Below are positions 1-9,492 of a stretch of 64,000 nt of DNA, in pieces. The stretch is from Laspinema olomoucense D3b (GTDB lineage: Bacteria; Cyanobacteriota; Cyanobacteriia; Cyanobacteriales; Laspinemataceae): the NCBI RefSeq assembly GCF_025370785.1, contig NZ_JAMXFA010000015.1, positions 53,945 to 117,944 of the forward strand. Direction: 5' to 3'. The position numbers and the translations under genes were made by a program. The first letter of the stretch is position 1; each line of letters opens with the position of its first letter. The notes below the pieces were generated by a model. The model worked only from the letters and a program-made list of their open reading frames with translations, was not told the origin of the DNA and ran no database searches.

Positions 1-1228
1 GGGAAATCGATGCCAAAGTATGATAGCGATATTCGCTTTCTCGTAGGGCAGCTTCGGCTCGTTTTCGCTCGCGAATATCCTGCGCTAAACAGACGATCGC
101 CTGAATAGGACCCCCTTCTTCTCGCATCACAGAGGCGGAAAAATACACCGGAATAGTCTCCCCATTTTTACTTACAAACTCCACTTCTTTCCGACCAATT
201 AAGCTATTGGCTATTCCAGCTTGAGTTGCTAATTCATCATAGGTAATCTGGTCTTTTAATAGGTTACTAATAGATACTCCTAACAGTTCTTTATCTTCTT
301 CATAGCCTAGTAAAAACAAAGTAGCAAAATTAAAATCGCGAATTGTTCCGTCTGGGTTTAAGACAATTAAAGCATCAATCAGGGATTTAAAAATATTATC
401 AACATAATGCTTGGAGACCGTTTTTTTAGTGAGTTCCTCTGCCATGCTATTGAAGGCATCGGCTAAAATGCCAATTTCGCTGCTACTGTTGATACGAACG
501 CGCACATCTAACTTGCCTTGTCCGATGGCGATCGCTGCATTTTTGAGTTTAATAATCGGTTTAGCAATATTTTCCGCCAGCAGCAGTCCCAAGCTAAGGG
601 CTAAAAGGCCAATTAAAATAATTAAAATTAGGTTAATTAAGTTGGTTTCATTGGTTTGATTTATAATAGATTTTTTTTCTTGTTGCAGCTCATAAATAGA
701 TTGAGAAGTTTGCTGGTTTATTTTTTTAACAAAAATATCCTCTATTTCTTCCAAGTCTTGATAAATCGTAGAAATAGGAAAATCGGTATTTTGAGATTTT
801 AATTTAATAATTTCTTGAGCAATTCGGTCAACCTCTTGGGTAAGTTGCCGCACCTCTTCTAAAAACTCGCGCTCCTCTCCGCTGTCCGGGGTTAGCTGGT
901 CTAATTGAGCGAGCCAGGTTTGGAGAGTTTCATAGGCTTCTTTATATTCCGTTGATTCTCCCTCTACGAAACTAGGGGGATTGTTCCGCTTTTCGCCCAA
1001 CTCCTCTAATTCTGATTGGAATAAAGCGTATGAGGTGACTTCAGTTATCATCCGCAAAGAAGTTATTTTGATTTCCTCTAGGGCAACAAGTCTAGGGACT
1101 TTATGGGTAGAAATTACCTCGATCCTTTTGCTGATGTTTTGGTTTGAACTGACATGAATAATGCCCAGGAGACCAACAACGGCTGTTAACCCCAAAAAAC
1201 TGGAAACCAATTTTGTTTGTAACTTCAT
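1..1228 (-). CDS. Membrane sensor protein with HAMP and PAS domains (C-terminus beyond window)
   Basis: The frame is open from an ATG at 1228 to the left edge, giving 409 complete codons. There is an N-terminal membrane segment (about 8-24), a roughly 160-residue extracytoplasmic helical region, a second membrane segment (about 190-210, rich in I and L), then a HAMP linker (IAKPIIKLKNAA). A PAS domain follows (IFKSLIDALIVLNPDGTI), with its PAC tail and the usual coiled link (DIRERKRAEAALRESEYRY) into a second PAS domain at the edge. This is the layout of a sensor histidine kinase or a GGDEF/EAL protein; the output domain is not in the window, so the enzyme class cannot be given. The helical input region resembles a four-helix-bundle chemoreceptor type. 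No SD is obvious. Confidence 0.8.
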   Translation of the reverse strand, partial: MKLQTKLVSSFLGLTAVVGLLGIIHVSSNQNISKRIEVISTHKVPRLVALEEIKITSLRMITEVTSYALFQSELEELGEKRNNPPSFVEGESTEYKEAYETLQTWLAQLDQLTPDSGEEREFLEEVRQLTQEVDRIAQEIIKLKSQNTDFPISTIYQDLEEIEDIFVKKINQQTSQSIYELQQEKKSIINQTNETNLINLILIILIGLLALSLGLLLAENIAKPIIKLKNAAIAIGQGKLDVRVRINSSSEIGILADAFNSMAEELTKKTVSKHYVDNIFKSLIDALIVLNPDGTIRDFNFATLFLLGYEEDKELLGVSISNLLKDQITYDELATQAGIANSLIGRKEVEFVSKNGETIPVYFSASVMREEGGPIQAIVCLAQDIRERKRAEAALRESEYRYHTLASIS

Positions 1229-1605
1229 CTTTTTTTGAACGAGAAATAAAAATAGAGGGAAATATACGAACCCTTAATCTAGAAATTAGGGCGAGGAATG
1301 AATGGACCTAAGTGGGGTCATGAATCGAGCCGATCGAGGCAGGCGATCGCTGCGGGACCTCCCCCAGTAGACTTACCGGCAAGGCACTTTTAGAGATCAA
1401 CCCAGGTATCGCAGAACCCAGATACAGCTTGGCGATCGCCTCTCCTCTCCCTTGGTTTTGATGCCGAAGAACTCCTCCCTCCATTCAGGAGAACCCCCTG
1501 GGAACCTGAAAACGGGTTCATTCACACTCCCTGACTCAGAAGGGGAGAGGCGGTTGGTGCTACCCTATTCTAAGAGTTCCCGTTTGACCTGTTGGTTTGA
1601 CTAGA
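1229..1605. other. Intergenic region, no gene seen
   Basis: This 377-base spacer separates two divergent genes and should hold both promoters. It contains HIP1 sites and GC-rich text, but no open frame with coding character and no strong hairpin. No clear sigma-70 pair was found. Confidence 0.5.
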
Positions 1606-2400
1606 ATGTTTTTATTTATTTCCAAGCTGCTTCCCGTCTTCATTTACCCCCTCGGACTCAGTTGCTTATTGATGTTGGTTGCATTAGTAACCTTATGGAG
1701 ACGTCCGAAATGGGCATCGGTGCCGATCGCCTCCGCATTGGTAATATTGCTCCTAAGCAGTAATGGATGGGTTGCCAACGGCATCGCGCAATCCCTGGAA
1801 TGGCAGAATTTACCCTCGGGAGAACTCCCCAATGCAGCAGCAATTGTTGTATTAGGCGGCGGCATCAAACCCGCGATTTACCCCCGTCCCAGCGTCGATG
1901 TCAGTGAAGCGGGCGATCGCGTCCTTTATGGGGCCCAACTCTACAAGCAGGGAAAAGCACCTCTAGTCATTCTCTCCGGGGGCCGCATTGAATGGAAAGG
2001 CGGAGGACCCCCAGAAGCAGACGATATGGCTCAAATTGTAGCAGCAACCGGAGTCCCAAACTCAGCGATTCTCCTGGAACCCAATTCCCTGAATACATAC
2101 CAGAATGCGGTGGAAGTCCGGAAACTCCTAGAAGCCAAAAATATTGAAAAGCGCGTATTACTCGTCACCTCCGCCACCCATATGCCGCGATCGCTGCGCA
2201 TCTTCAAACGTCAAGGCATCGATGCCATTCCTGCACCCACGGATTTCCTCGTCTCGCAACAGGAACTCGACGAACTCTCCGAATCCTGGCAATCCGTGAC
2301 CCTGAACATTCTCCCCGATGCCTATCGCCTCCAACAAACGACCCAATCTCTCAAAGAATATATTGGCACAATCATCTATCGCCTCAGAGGTTGGCTGTAA
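1606..2400 (+). CDS. YdcF/ElyC-like DUF218 membrane protein
   Basis: The product is about 264 residues. Two hydrophobic segments (about 5-27 and 36-52) precede a periplasmic DUF218 domain. Family signatures are AAIVVLGGG (about 78-86), VILSGG (about 123-128) and SLNTYQNA (about 164-171), followed by VLLVTSATHMPRS. Relatives such as ElyC and SanA act in envelope and peptidoglycan-precursor homeostasis, but the exact reaction is not settled, so only an envelope role is inferred. The frame also has a TTG three codons upstream at 1597; the ATG at 1606 is preferred because it begins directly with the hydrophobic segment. Neither start has a good SD. It is transcribed away from the sensor gene on its left. 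Confidence 0.85.
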   Translation: MFLFISKLLPVFIYPLGLSCLLMLVALVTLWRRPKWASVPIASALVILLLSSNGWVANGIAQSLEWQNLPSGELPNAAAIVVLGGGIKPAIYPRPSVDVSEAGDRVLYGAQLYKQGKAPLVILSGGRIEWKGGGPPEADDMAQIVAATGVPNSAILLEPNSLNTYQNAVEVRKLLEAKNIEKRVLLVTSATHMPRSLRIFKRQGIDAIPAPTDFLVSQQELDELSESWQSVTLNILPDAYRLQQTTQSLKEYIGTIIYRLRGWL

Positions 2401-2762
2401 GGCGGGCAATTCTCCCGATTTGCGGAAATTGGCCCCCCTGCTGGTCCTCAGAGGCAGATGCTAGAATCAAAAGGAATTGTCCTAGAGCATCGGTACAATT
2501 TTAGAGTCCAGGGACAAAAAACTGAGTTTCTAGCCCAAAATCAGTTATGAATTGCCAAAAATTTTGTACAGAAACCCGGTTTCTAACCCAGGAAGTACCG
2601 ACGCCCTAGAGCATCGGGATTGAGCTTAGAAAGCGGGTTGTTTTATAAAATTCAGGCATTTTTTGTAGCCCCGTCGAACAGAAATTTCGTTTTTAGTCCC
2701 TGGGATTAAATATTAACCCAAAAGCCCTGGGGCGATAAAAAAAGATTTAGGTAATAATAATT
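2401..2762. other. Intergenic region with palindromic repeats
   Basis: No gene is seen in 362 bases. It carries one perfect copy of the dispersed palindrome AGAAACCCGGTTTCT at 2570-2584 and degenerate relatives around 2525 and 2628, with the phrase 'cgccctagagcatcgg' occurring near two of them. Confidence 0.6.
2570..2584. repeat. Dispersed palindrome AGAAACCCGGTTTCT
   Basis: This is a perfect 15-base palindrome (odd centre). The same element recurs at 27536, 27588, 32929 and, in degenerate form, 7835, 17289, 31047, 34204 and 37313, always between genes and often within the larger context CCAGGGACAAGAAACC...GGTTTCTAACCC. Confidence 0.8.
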
Positions 2763-2990
2763 ATGATGCTTCCCAACGAGTTTCCCCAAATTGCGCCCAT
2801 TCCCCAAGATGTGGCGGAAAATTTAGAATCGGCGCAAGTCACTCGCCAATTTTATCACGAACTAGAATATCGTCAAGCCTTTGACGGGTATTGCCAATGG
2901 TACTACCAAACCGCAGAATGTCACCGCAAAGAGTTGCAAAAAATGCGGGGTGATATTAATATTCTAGGCTGGTTTACCCGCCGAAAATAA
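2763..2990 (+). CDS. Hypothetical cyanobacterial small protein
   Basis: A 75-residue soluble protein, rich in Q, Y and E, with no signal peptide or membrane segment. No domain was recognised. The mid-protein stretch with YHELEYRQAFDGYCQWYYQT and the closing WFTRRK look like coding sequence rather than noise, and no competing frame exists here. The start could be either of the adjacent ATG codons (2763 or 2766). There is no strong SD; the leader is AT-rich. A long hairpin follows the stop. Function is unknown; a regulatory or assembly role would be a guess. Confidence 0.55.
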   Translation: MMLPNEFPQIAPIPQDVAENLESAQVTRQFYHELEYRQAFDGYCQWYYQTAECHRKELQKMRGDINILGWFTRRK

Positions 2991-3005
2991 CAGGGAAACG
3001 GTTAA

Positions 3006-3037
3006 ATTAGCAATTAGCGGTCTTGCTAATTGCTAAT
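3006..3037. terminator. Perfect hairpin between convergent genes
   Basis: The arms ATTAGCAATTAGC (3006-3018) and GCTAATTGCTAAT (3025-3037) are perfectly complementary around the 6-base loop GGTCTT. It lies between a plus-strand gene ending at 2990 and a minus-strand gene ending at 3073, so it could stop transcription from both sides. There is no T-run, so intrinsic termination is only inferred. Confidence 0.5.
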
Positions 3038-3072
3038 CAGTCAGCGGAGTTTACACCGAGTTAGTTGAGCTT

Positions 3073-3297
3073 TTATTCAAGGGCTTCTATCTCATCTTCG
3101 CGGAAATGGGCTTTAAACTTTTTGTCAAATTGAACGTAGACAGGCAGGTTAGCACTAACGGGTCTCCCCTGCCATTCGGTAACAATGCCTATGACTTCGC
3201 CTTCGTGACCCTGGACATCATAGGGTTGATTGCGATGTTCTGGACTGTGGTAAACGATAACCGACTTTGTGATGCGGACGCGATCGCCAACTTTCAT
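3073..3297 (-). CDS. ftrV: Ferredoxin-thioredoxin reductase variable chain
   Basis: A 74-residue SH3-like beta-barrel protein, the usual length for the variable (alpha) subunit of ferredoxin-thioredoxin reductase in cyanobacteria. The sequence reads like the family from end to end: MKVGDRVRI, then VVYHSPEHRN-type text, GHEGEVIGIVTEWQGRPVSAN, and FDKKFKAHFREDEIE. It forms the heterodimer that passes electrons from photosynthetic ferredoxin to thioredoxin. The catalytic Fe4S4 subunit (FtrC) is not in this window. The ATG start fits the family exactly. It is monocistronic here, convergent with the small gene to its left. Confidence 0.93.
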   Translation of the reverse strand: MKVGDRVRITKSVIVYHSPEHRNQPYDVQGHEGEVIGIVTEWQGRPVSANLPVYVQFDKKFKAHFREDEIEALE

Positions 3298-3436
3298 AGA
3301 GCTCTCAAATTCTAGTGTTCTCTTCTCTTACCGACTGCAAAGTGCAGGGTTTCAGTATCTTATCAAACAGCGTTTCCCTTTGGTCCTTGGTCTTATGTCG
3401 TTGGTCGTTGGTCTTATGTCATTGGAGATGGGGGGT

Positions 3437-5353
3437 TTATTCTTGTTGTTGGAAGATTCTTTCGCGCAGTTGGGTGAGTCCTCCTGAGTCGATTTGCCAC
3501 CAGGCGGCAAAACCTACGGCGGCGCTAATGAGGGTGACGCCAACTAGGAGGGCGATGGTTTGGGGGAGAGTTAAGCCGGTGCGATCGCCCTTGGATTGGC
3601 GGCGACGACCCGGGGATGGGTCTTCCTCTTCATAAAGGAGGGCTTTGGACGCATCGGAAAGCTCATCCTCAGATAATCCCGTAGGGGGGAGTTGATTGGG
3701 GTCGAACAGGACCAGTTTTTCTGGGGAAATGCGGCAATAGGAGAGCACCACCGAAACGTTATCGTGACCGTTCTTTTCATTGGCGAGGTCCACCCACCAT
3801 TGGGCCGCTGTTTCTACGGAAATTGCCCCGCTAAACAGATCCTGGGCGCACTCAAACCAAAATTGCTCCACGCGATCATTATCGCTCAATCCGTCTGAAC
3901 ACAGGAGCAGCAACCCATCTTCTTCCAGTAGAAACCGCTGAATCTGGGGGCGCAGTAAGTCCCCTTCTCGGGTTCCTAGGGCTTGGGTGAGCGCCCCACC
4001 ATCTCGGCGGCGGATGGCTTGGGAATAAGGGGCGCGACCGAGGCGGACCTCTCGGGAGGCGACGTCATCATCTACGGTAAGTTGTTGGCAATAGTTGGGA
4101 GTAATCCAGTAGGCGCGACTGTCGCCAATATGAATAACATAGAGTTCATGGGCGTTGGCAAATTCTTGACCACTGGGGGTGGTGACTTTTTGGGGCAGTT
4201 GCAGGGTCATGACTAGGGTGGTCCCCATGCGCTGTCGCAGAGCCCGTCCTTGTTTGTCATTTTGGGCGGCGATCGTGTTGTTGACGACGCGCAGAATAGC
4301 TTCTAATTGTTCGCTGACGACTTCAGGCATGGCGAGGCCCGGTTCTTCAGCGATTTCCCGCATGAGGGCTTGAATGGGCAGTTTGAGGGCTTGGACGGCC
4401 AGTTGACTGGCGACTTCCCCGCCTTCATGTCCTCCGACGCCATCGCAGACAATGGCTAAATGATTAAGCAGGGGATGGGTATGGGGTTTATCGATTTGGG
4501 CGATGTCGTTGAGGGTGGGGTAGCAGGAATCTTCGTTATGGTGGCGATTGGGTCCTGAGTCGCTGACTCCGGCGACGCGCACACGCAGGGGTAATTGGGC
4601 AGTGAGTTCGAGGAGGAGTTGGTTGACTTGAGGGGCGACTGCCTGTATTTCGGCATTGGGACGGCGCATTTGTTTGCCAATCTCTTGGAGGCGATCGCCC
4701 ACTGGGGCAGCCACTTTTCCCGCCCAAGTTAACCAGTGATATCCTAAATCTTGTAAATCCGGTTGGGTAATTAAACTGGCATCGCCATAAAGTTCGCGTA
4801 ACCAGACGCGCGAACCCTGGACCCGGATATTATCGGCTTTGAGTAAACTGGAGGCGACGCCCAATTCTCGTAAGGGTGTCCAGAGTTGCAGAATTTGCCA
4901 TAACCAATAGACTTGGCGGACTGGGGGAGTTTGGGACCAGAGTTCCAACATTCCCGGATAGAGGGTGGCGGTTTTGCTATCAATGGGGACATTCTCCAGT
5001 AATAACAAATTGGCGGCGTTGGGTCCTTCCCCGAGGGGACAAAACCCATAGACCTCGGGAATATGAAGGCGATGGGGATATAATTTAAGGTAGCTCAGAA
5101 TCGCCTCGGGTAATGTCTCTGGAACGAAAGGGGCCAAGGCGGGTTGAGTATCGAGCCAAATTTGGGGACTGACTACGCGGTAGCGATCGCCGATGATCTC
5201 GCCGATGGGATACCGGGCTGCTGCGGAACCCACCGCCCACAAGTAGCGATACAGCAAGGGGGTTTGACAAGCATCACAGAACCGATTTCCTACGGGGTTT
5301 TCGGGCTGGGTACAGGTTGGATTTGGACAATAGAGTGGCTCAGAACTGCTCAT
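3437..5353 (-). CDS. PP2C-type Ser/Thr phosphatase with N-terminal zinc ribbon, pseudokinase-like region and C-terminal membrane anchor
   Basis: About 638 residues. The N-terminus has a four-Cys ribbon (CPNPTC...FCDAC). Residues about 45-255 resemble a protein-kinase fold but lack HRD and DFG motifs. The PP2C domain (about 262-520) carries the metal-binding signatures NEDS, CDGVGGHEGGE, HIGDSRAY, CSDGLSDN and NGHDNVSV. A single hydrophobic segment near the C-terminus (about 600-622) is followed by a short tail, so the phosphatase is probably cytoplasmic and tethered. Its substrates are presumably Ser/Thr-phosphorylated proteins. The start at ATG 5353 is preferred over the upstream TTG at 5368. 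It is divergent from the NfeD/stomatin pair. Confidence 0.88.
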   Translation of the reverse strand: MSSSEPLYCPNPTCTQPENPVGNRFCDACQTPLLYRYLWAVGSAAARYPIGEIIGDRYRVVSPQIWLDTQPALAPFVPETLPEAILSYLKLYPHRLHIPEVYGFCPLGEGPNAANLLLLENVPIDSKTATLYPGMLELWSQTPPVRQVYWLWQILQLWTPLRELGVASSLLKADNIRVQGSRVWLRELYGDASLITQPDLQDLGYHWLTWAGKVAAPVGDRLQEIGKQMRRPNAEIQAVAPQVNQLLLELTAQLPLRVRVAGVSDSGPNRHHNEDSCYPTLNDIAQIDKPHTHPLLNHLAIVCDGVGGHEGGEVASQLAVQALKLPIQALMREIAEEPGLAMPEVVSEQLEAILRVVNNTIAAQNDKQGRALRQRMGTTLVMTLQLPQKVTTPSGQEFANAHELYVIHIGDSRAYWITPNYCQQLTVDDDVASREVRLGRAPYSQAIRRRDGGALTQALGTREGDLLRPQIQRFLLEEDGLLLLCSDGLSDNDRVEQFWFECAQDLFSGAISVETAAQWWVDLANEKNGHDNVSVVLSYCRISPEKLVLFDPNQLPPTGLSEDELSDASKALLYEEEDPSPGRRRQSKGDRTGLTLPQTIALLVGVTLISAAVGFAAWWQIDSGGLTQLRERIFQQQE

Positions 5354-5628
5354 AATCTCTGCGTGCAATGACAGTATGAAAAGAAGTCGATCGTTCCTGG
5401 CGATCGGTCCAAAGCCAGCCTACACTGGTTGTAGCTACTCCAAACAGCCTCGACAGTTACAGTGCCGCCAGTCGGGGAACGCCAATGGCGAGATTGATGG
5501 GATTGGATGGACCAAGGGTCCTGGATTGGCGAGGAAGACGCCATTCATTTTATCCCGAACCCCGTCAAATCGGCGATCGCGACCGGAACACAATCTCGTA
5601 ATCTATCTTAACCTTGGAAGAAGACGCT

Positions 5629-6102
5629 ATGGCACTTGACCCCATCTCTGCCATTCTCCTGTTTTTCAGCCAGCTTAATCCGGCGGTTTTATGGTTAGCA
5701 GTTGGCATCATTCTCTGTGGGATGGAACTGGTTCTCCCCACTGCCTTTGTGGAGTTTTTGCCCGGAGTCAGCGCCTTAATTGTGGCGGGACTCTCTTTAT
5801 TTATCCCGAATTTTTTCATTCAGGTGGTGTTATGGGTGGGACTCTCTGCTGCCTTTATTGTGCTGTCTAGGCGGTTTTTGTCCCAGCAAAAAATTCCCCG
5901 GTCCCTCGCGGAGGCACAGGAGGCGCAAACCTTAACCGCAATTCCTCCAGGAGAGGCGGGACGGGTGATCTACGATGGGAACTCGTGGCGGGCTAAATGT
6001 TCAGATCCCGAACAGGCGATCGCCCCCCATCAACCTGTGTTCGTTGTCGGACGCCAAGGGAATACTTTGATTGTCATTCCGGAGCATCTTTTACAGTCAT
6101 AA
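5629..6102 (+). CDS. NfeD family membrane protein
   Basis: About 157 residues: three hydrophobic segments (about 18-95) followed by a C-terminal OB-fold domain (about 105-157) with the pattern GEAGRVIYDGNSWRAKC...VVGRQGNTLIVIP typical of NfeD proteins. These pair with stomatin/SPFH proteins in membrane organisation and quality control, and the SPFH partner follows directly. The ATG at 5629 is chosen because GGAAGAAG lies 6 bases upstream; a TTG at 5614 is less likely. This is the short NfeD form without the serine-protease domain. Confidence 0.88.
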   Translation: MALDPISAILLFFSQLNPAVLWLAVGIILCGMELVLPTAFVEFLPGVSALIVAGLSLFIPNFFIQVVLWVGLSAAFIVLSRRFLSQQKIPRSLAEAQEAQTLTAIPPGEAGRVIYDGNSWRAKCSDPEQAIAPHQPVFVVGRQGNTLIVIPEHLLQS

Positions 6103-6256
6103 ATTCAGCGCAAAGGCACAGGCTGAGATTTTCAATTTAACCTGTAGCAATCCGTCCGCACTATTTAGAGGAGAGTGCTTGATTTTATCTTTAATTTTGC
6201 CCCTTGTTTGATGTTTTAAATTTGAGCCAGCTTCAACTTTAACTAGGAGGTTTACG

Positions 6257-7210
6257 GTGGAACAATTCATCTTTATTATATTTTTGGCCCTCGGGGGTTC
6301 TGCCCTAGCGGGTAGCGTCAAAATTATCAATCAAGGAAATGAAGCCTTGGTTGAAACCTTGGGGAAATATAACGGCAGAAAACTAGAACCGGGACTACGA
6401 TTACTCACCCCATTTCTGGACAAAATCGTTTACAAAGGAACGATTCGGGAAAAAGTATTAGACATTCCACCGCAACAATGTATTACTCGGGATAATGTTT
6501 CGATTAGTGTCGATGCGGTGGTTTACTGGCGGATTATGGACATGGAAAAAGCCTACTATAAAGTAGAAAATCTCCAGTCTGCAATGGTCAACCTAGTTTT
6601 AACTCAAATTCGGGCAGAAATGGGTAAACTAGAACTCGATGAAACCTTTACCGCCCGGTCCGAAATTAACGAGATTTTATTGCGAGAATTGGATATTTCG
6701 ACAGACCCTTGGGGGGTGAAAGTCACCCGGGTAGAATTGCGGGATATCGTCCCCTCCAAAGCGGTGCAAGAGTCGATGGAGTTGCAAATGGCAGCGGAAC
6801 GTCGTAAACGGGCCGCAATTTTAACTTCTGAAGGGGAAAAGGATGCATCGGTTAATAATGCCCGAGGCAAGGCAGAGGCGCACGTTTTAGATGCGGAAGC
6901 TCGTCAAAAAGCAGTCATTCTCGATGCAGAAGCGCAACAAAAAACAATTGTTTTGAAAGCTCAAGCGGTACGCCAAGAGCAAGTTTTGAAAGCTCAAGCA
7001 ACCGCAGAAGCCCTGCAAATTATTGCAAAAACCCTCAAAACTGACCCAGATGCCCGGGAAGCTTTACAGTTTTTAGTCGCTCAACAATATATGGAAATGG
7101 GGTTAAAAATTGGGGCGAGTGACAGCAGTAAAGTGATGTTTATGGACCCGCGCACCATTCCTGCCACTTTGGAAGGAATGCGATCGATTGTTAGCGAACA
7201 AGAACGGTAA
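6257..7210 (+). CDS. Stomatin/prohibitin-like SPFH domain protein
   Basis: A 317-residue slipin. It has one N-terminal membrane segment (about 3-20), an SPFH domain (about 25-190; [43 protein letters not shown]), then a long Ala/Glu/Lys-rich coiled coil (about 175-255) and a conserved tail. Such proteins form ring-like oligomers that scaffold membrane microdomains. It starts with GTG at 6257, strongly supported by AGGAGGT 6 bases upstream. The NfeD gene 155 bases before it is its usual partner, and the two probably form an operon. Confidence 0.92.
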   Translation: MEQFIFIIFLALGGSALAGSVKIINQGNEALVETLGKYNGRKLEPGLRLLTPFLDKIVYKGTIREKVLDIPPQQCITRDNVSISVDAVVYWRIMDMEKAYYKVENLQSAMVNLVLTQIRAEMGKLELDETFTARSEINEILLRELDISTDPWGVKVTRVELRDIVPSKAVQESMELQMAAERRKRAAILTSEGEKDASVNNARGKAEAHVLDAEARQKAVILDAEAQQKTIVLKAQAVRQEQVLKAQATAEALQIIAKTLKTDPDAREALQFLVAQQYMEMGLKIGASDSSKVMFMDPRTIPATLEGMRSIVSEQER

Positions 7211-7236
7211 GGTTAGAGGGAATAGTTTTGAAAAAT

Positions 7237-7306
7237 AACCCCTGAAGGGGTTACTACGAACAAAGAAGTTAAATTTACAATGTTTGTAGTAACCCCTTCA
7301 GGGGTT
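7237..7306. terminator. Long inverted repeat downstream of the stomatin gene
   Basis: Perfect 21-base arms at 7237-7257 and 7286-7306, each itself containing the small hairpin CCCCTTCAGGGG or its complement, flank a 28-base spacer. The right arm is followed by TTTTCC. It sits between the convergent stomatin and Fur genes and likely ends transcription. The right arm belongs to the GTAGTAAC...CTTCAG repeat type also seen at 21443. Confidence 0.6.
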
Positions 7307-7323
7307 TTCCCCAAGAATTTAAC

Positions 7324-7725
7324 TTAAACTCCGCCATTTTGTTGCAATACATGACACTTAGTGCACAGACCAAAAAACTCTAAGGTGTGGTAAAATATCT
7401 TAAATCGGTGAGCCTTTTGTAGTTCCACTTCTAACTGATGAACCGGACATTCATCGAGGGGAATTGATATCCCACATTGTAAACAAGTCAGGTGGTGCCG
7501 GTCCTGCTTTAGGCAGCTATAAAGGGACTCTCCATTTGCCAAGGTCCGCACCTGGACCACCCCTTCCAACTTCAACGCTTCCAAGGCGCGATAGACGGTG
7601 GCAAGACTAACGCTTTGGTTGCGATGGCGCAACTCAACATAAATATCCTGCGCTGAAATGGAATCGTTGAGGGTTTTGAGGAAATTGAGAATGCGTTCTT
7701 GAGACCGGGTGCGTTTGACTGTCAT
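7324..7725 (-). CDS. zur: Fur family regulator, probably zinc uptake regulator Zur (FurB)
   Basis: A 133-residue repressor. The winged helix (about 8-80) contains LATVYRALEALKLEGVV, the DNA-recognition helix of Fur proteins. The dimerisation domain carries two CxxC pairs (C81/C84 and C121/C124) for a structural zinc, HHLTC and the phrase YHTLEFFGLCTKC. The SISAQDIYVELR and IPLDECPVHQLE text is closest to cyanobacterial FurB/Zur as I remember it, rather than FurA or PerR. This assignment is inference, because Fur paralogues are hard to separate by eye. It would control zinc-uptake and zinc-sparing genes; none is adjacent. The ATG at 7725 fits family length. Confidence 0.85.
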   Translation of the reverse strand: MTVKRTRSQERILNFLKTLNDSISAQDIYVELRHRNQSVSLATVYRALEALKLEGVVQVRTLANGESLYSCLKQDRHHLTCLQCGISIPLDECPVHQLEVELQKAHRFKIFYHTLEFFGLCTKCHVLQQNGGV

Positions 7726-8004
7726 GATTAGATTAACATCGGTATGGGTTCGTCTGGTCTACATTTCTGAAGTTAGACGAGGTTGAGGGTTTATCCAAGC
7801 TTAGGATGCCGGTTCACAATGAGATAGAGAGGACAGGAAACCAGGTTTTTGGACCAGATTTGTTGCTAATGAGCAGAGATTTTCTAAAAAACCCGGGTTT
7901 GTAACCTGTACTATACTGACGTCCTCGGGTGTCAGTTTGGGGATTAAAATAAAAGATGCTGTGGCATCTAATGGCATTATCACCAGAAGTTAGGGCGGAT
8001 TGTT

Positions 8005-8289
8005 GTGACTTTAAAGAAATATCAGGCTCATATCTATGTTACTCTGCGGCCTTCAGTTTTGGATCCGGCAGGAACTGCTGTGGAGTCGGGACTGCAAAAA
8101 ATGGGCGATCGCAATGTGGAAGGGGTCCGCATTGGCAAATATGTGGAATTGACGATTACTTCGGAATCCCCTGAAGCAGCAACGAAGCAACTCGATCGCA
8201 TCTGTGACCAACTTTTAGCCAATCCGGTGATTGAAAACTATCGGTTTGAGTTAGTGGAAGTAGCAACCATGATGAAGGCGGGGGCATAA
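8005..8289 (+). CDS. purS: Phosphoribosylformylglycinamidine synthase subunit PurS
   Basis: A 94-residue protein in the normal size range. The text [22 protein letters not shown] and [12 protein letters not shown] is diagnostic of PurS, the small dimeric subunit that bridges PurQ and PurL in FGAM synthase (purine biosynthesis step 4). The start is GTG at 8005; no in-frame ATG gives a sensible length. It is followed after 4 bases by purQ, so the two are translationally coupled. purL is not in the window, as is common in cyanobacteria. Confidence 0.93.
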   Translation: MTLKKYQAHIYVTLRPSVLDPAGTAVESGLQKMGDRNVEGVRIGKYVELTITSESPEAATKQLDRICDQLLANPVIENYRFELVEVATMMKAGA

Positions 8290-8293
8290 TACG

Positions 8294-8995
8294 GTGAAAT
8301 TTGGAGTTGTAGTGTTTCCGGGTTCAAATTGCGATCGCGATGTGGCGTATGTCACCCAAGGATTACTCCACTGTCCCACCCGGTTAATCTGGCATCAGGA
8401 AACAGATATTTCAGATTTGGACGTGGTGGTGTTACCCGGAGGGTTCAGCTATGGGGATTATTTGCGCTGTGGGGCGATCGCGCAATTTTCCCCCGTCATG
8501 CCGGAAATCATCAAACACGCCGAACAGGGTAAATTAGTCCTGGGAATTTGTAATGGGTTCCAAGTCTTAACCGAAGCGGGACTACTCCCGGGGGCCTTAA
8601 TTAGAAATCGCGACTTGCACTTTATCTGCGATCGCGTCCCGATGAAGGTGGAAAATACCCGTCTGCCTTGGACTTCTCAATACCAATCCGGGGAAATCAT
8701 CAACCTGCCGATCGCCCACGGGGAGGGCCGCTACTATGCCGATGCGGATACCCTCGCCCAACTGGAAGACAATGGACAGGTGGTATTTCGCTATTGCAGT
8801 CCCCAAGGGGAAAGTAACCCGGAGAGTAATCCCAATGGGTCCTTAAATCAGATTGCCGGAATCTGTAATTCCCGAGGGAATGTCCTGGGGATGATGCCTC
8901 ATCCTGAACGGGCATCGGACCCCATTTTAGGCGATACCGATGGCATGAAATTGTTTGAAAGTGTGTTATCTGCTGCGATCGCTGGAGTCCGATAA
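8294..8995 (+). CDS. purQ: Phosphoribosylformylglycinamidine synthase subunit PurQ
   Basis: A 233-residue class I glutamine amidotransferase. It begins [15 protein letters not shown], has the oxyanion region [19 protein letters not shown], the nucleophile C86 in LGICNGFQ, and His/Glu in MMPHPERA near the C-terminus. It supplies ammonia from glutamine to PurL in the ATP-dependent conversion of FGAR to FGAM. The start is GTG at 8294, just after purS. A poorly conserved insert around 175-190 ([13 protein letters not shown]) lies in a loop. Confidence 0.95.
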   Translation: MKFGVVVFPGSNCDRDVAYVTQGLLHCPTRLIWHQETDISDLDVVVLPGGFSYGDYLRCGAIAQFSPVMPEIIKHAEQGKLVLGICNGFQVLTEAGLLPGALIRNRDLHFICDRVPMKVENTRLPWTSQYQSGEIINLPIAHGEGRYYADADTLAQLEDNGQVVFRYCSPQGESNPESNPNGSLNQIAGICNSRGNVLGMMPHPERASDPILGDTDGMKLFESVLSAAIAGVR

Positions 8996-9492
8996 CGCTT
9001 TGGAGTGAACTAAGGGGTTCTCCGAGCCCTCCCCTGTGTCTTGGGGAGGGTTGGGTGGGGTCTAGCCATTCAGCAACCCAACGACCTTTGATACCCGGAT
9101 TGGCTTGAAATCCTCATGGGGTAAAGGATTAAACCTTTGAAAATTCCGGGGGACTGGACCCCACCCTAACCCTCCCCAAGAATCAGGGGAGGGAACCGGA
9201 AGTGTCTTAAAATTAGAGACTCGATTTTTGTCACTTGGATCTCAATCCTATACTGATGCTTTCAATTAGAATAACAATTCCCCGAATCGTACCAATGGAA
9301 ATGGGATCTCAATTGCGATAAGCTAGGATTGAATTTCCCTCAGACAGGAATGGGGAAGGGGGTGCATTTGGACCGGGCGAAAAAATAGGATTGTAAACGT
9401 CATTTTTACGGGAAACCGCATTCACAACAGATTAAATCGTGAAACAAATCCAGGGAAACCCAGTTGTTCAGACGAAAGAATGGAGGGAGAAC
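8996..9492. other. Intergenic region with a large imperfect inverted repeat
   Basis: No gene in about 500 bases. The inverted copies of the C-rich repeat at 9027-9062 and 9157-9193 frame a 94-base AT-richer core. The rest, from 9240 to 9430, leads into the TPR gene and shows nothing definite. Confidence 0.6.
9027..9193. repeat. Inverted pair of the GACCCCACCCTAACCCTCCCC repeat (MITE-like)
   Basis: The 36-base left arm (9027-9062) is the reverse complement of the 37-base right arm (9157-9193) apart from one missing base and two mismatches. Single relatives occur at 30823-30870 and 48429-48474, always followed by a G-rich complement and then ACCGGAAG or ACCGGAGG. It looks like a non-coding mobile or REP-type element. 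Confidence 0.7.
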
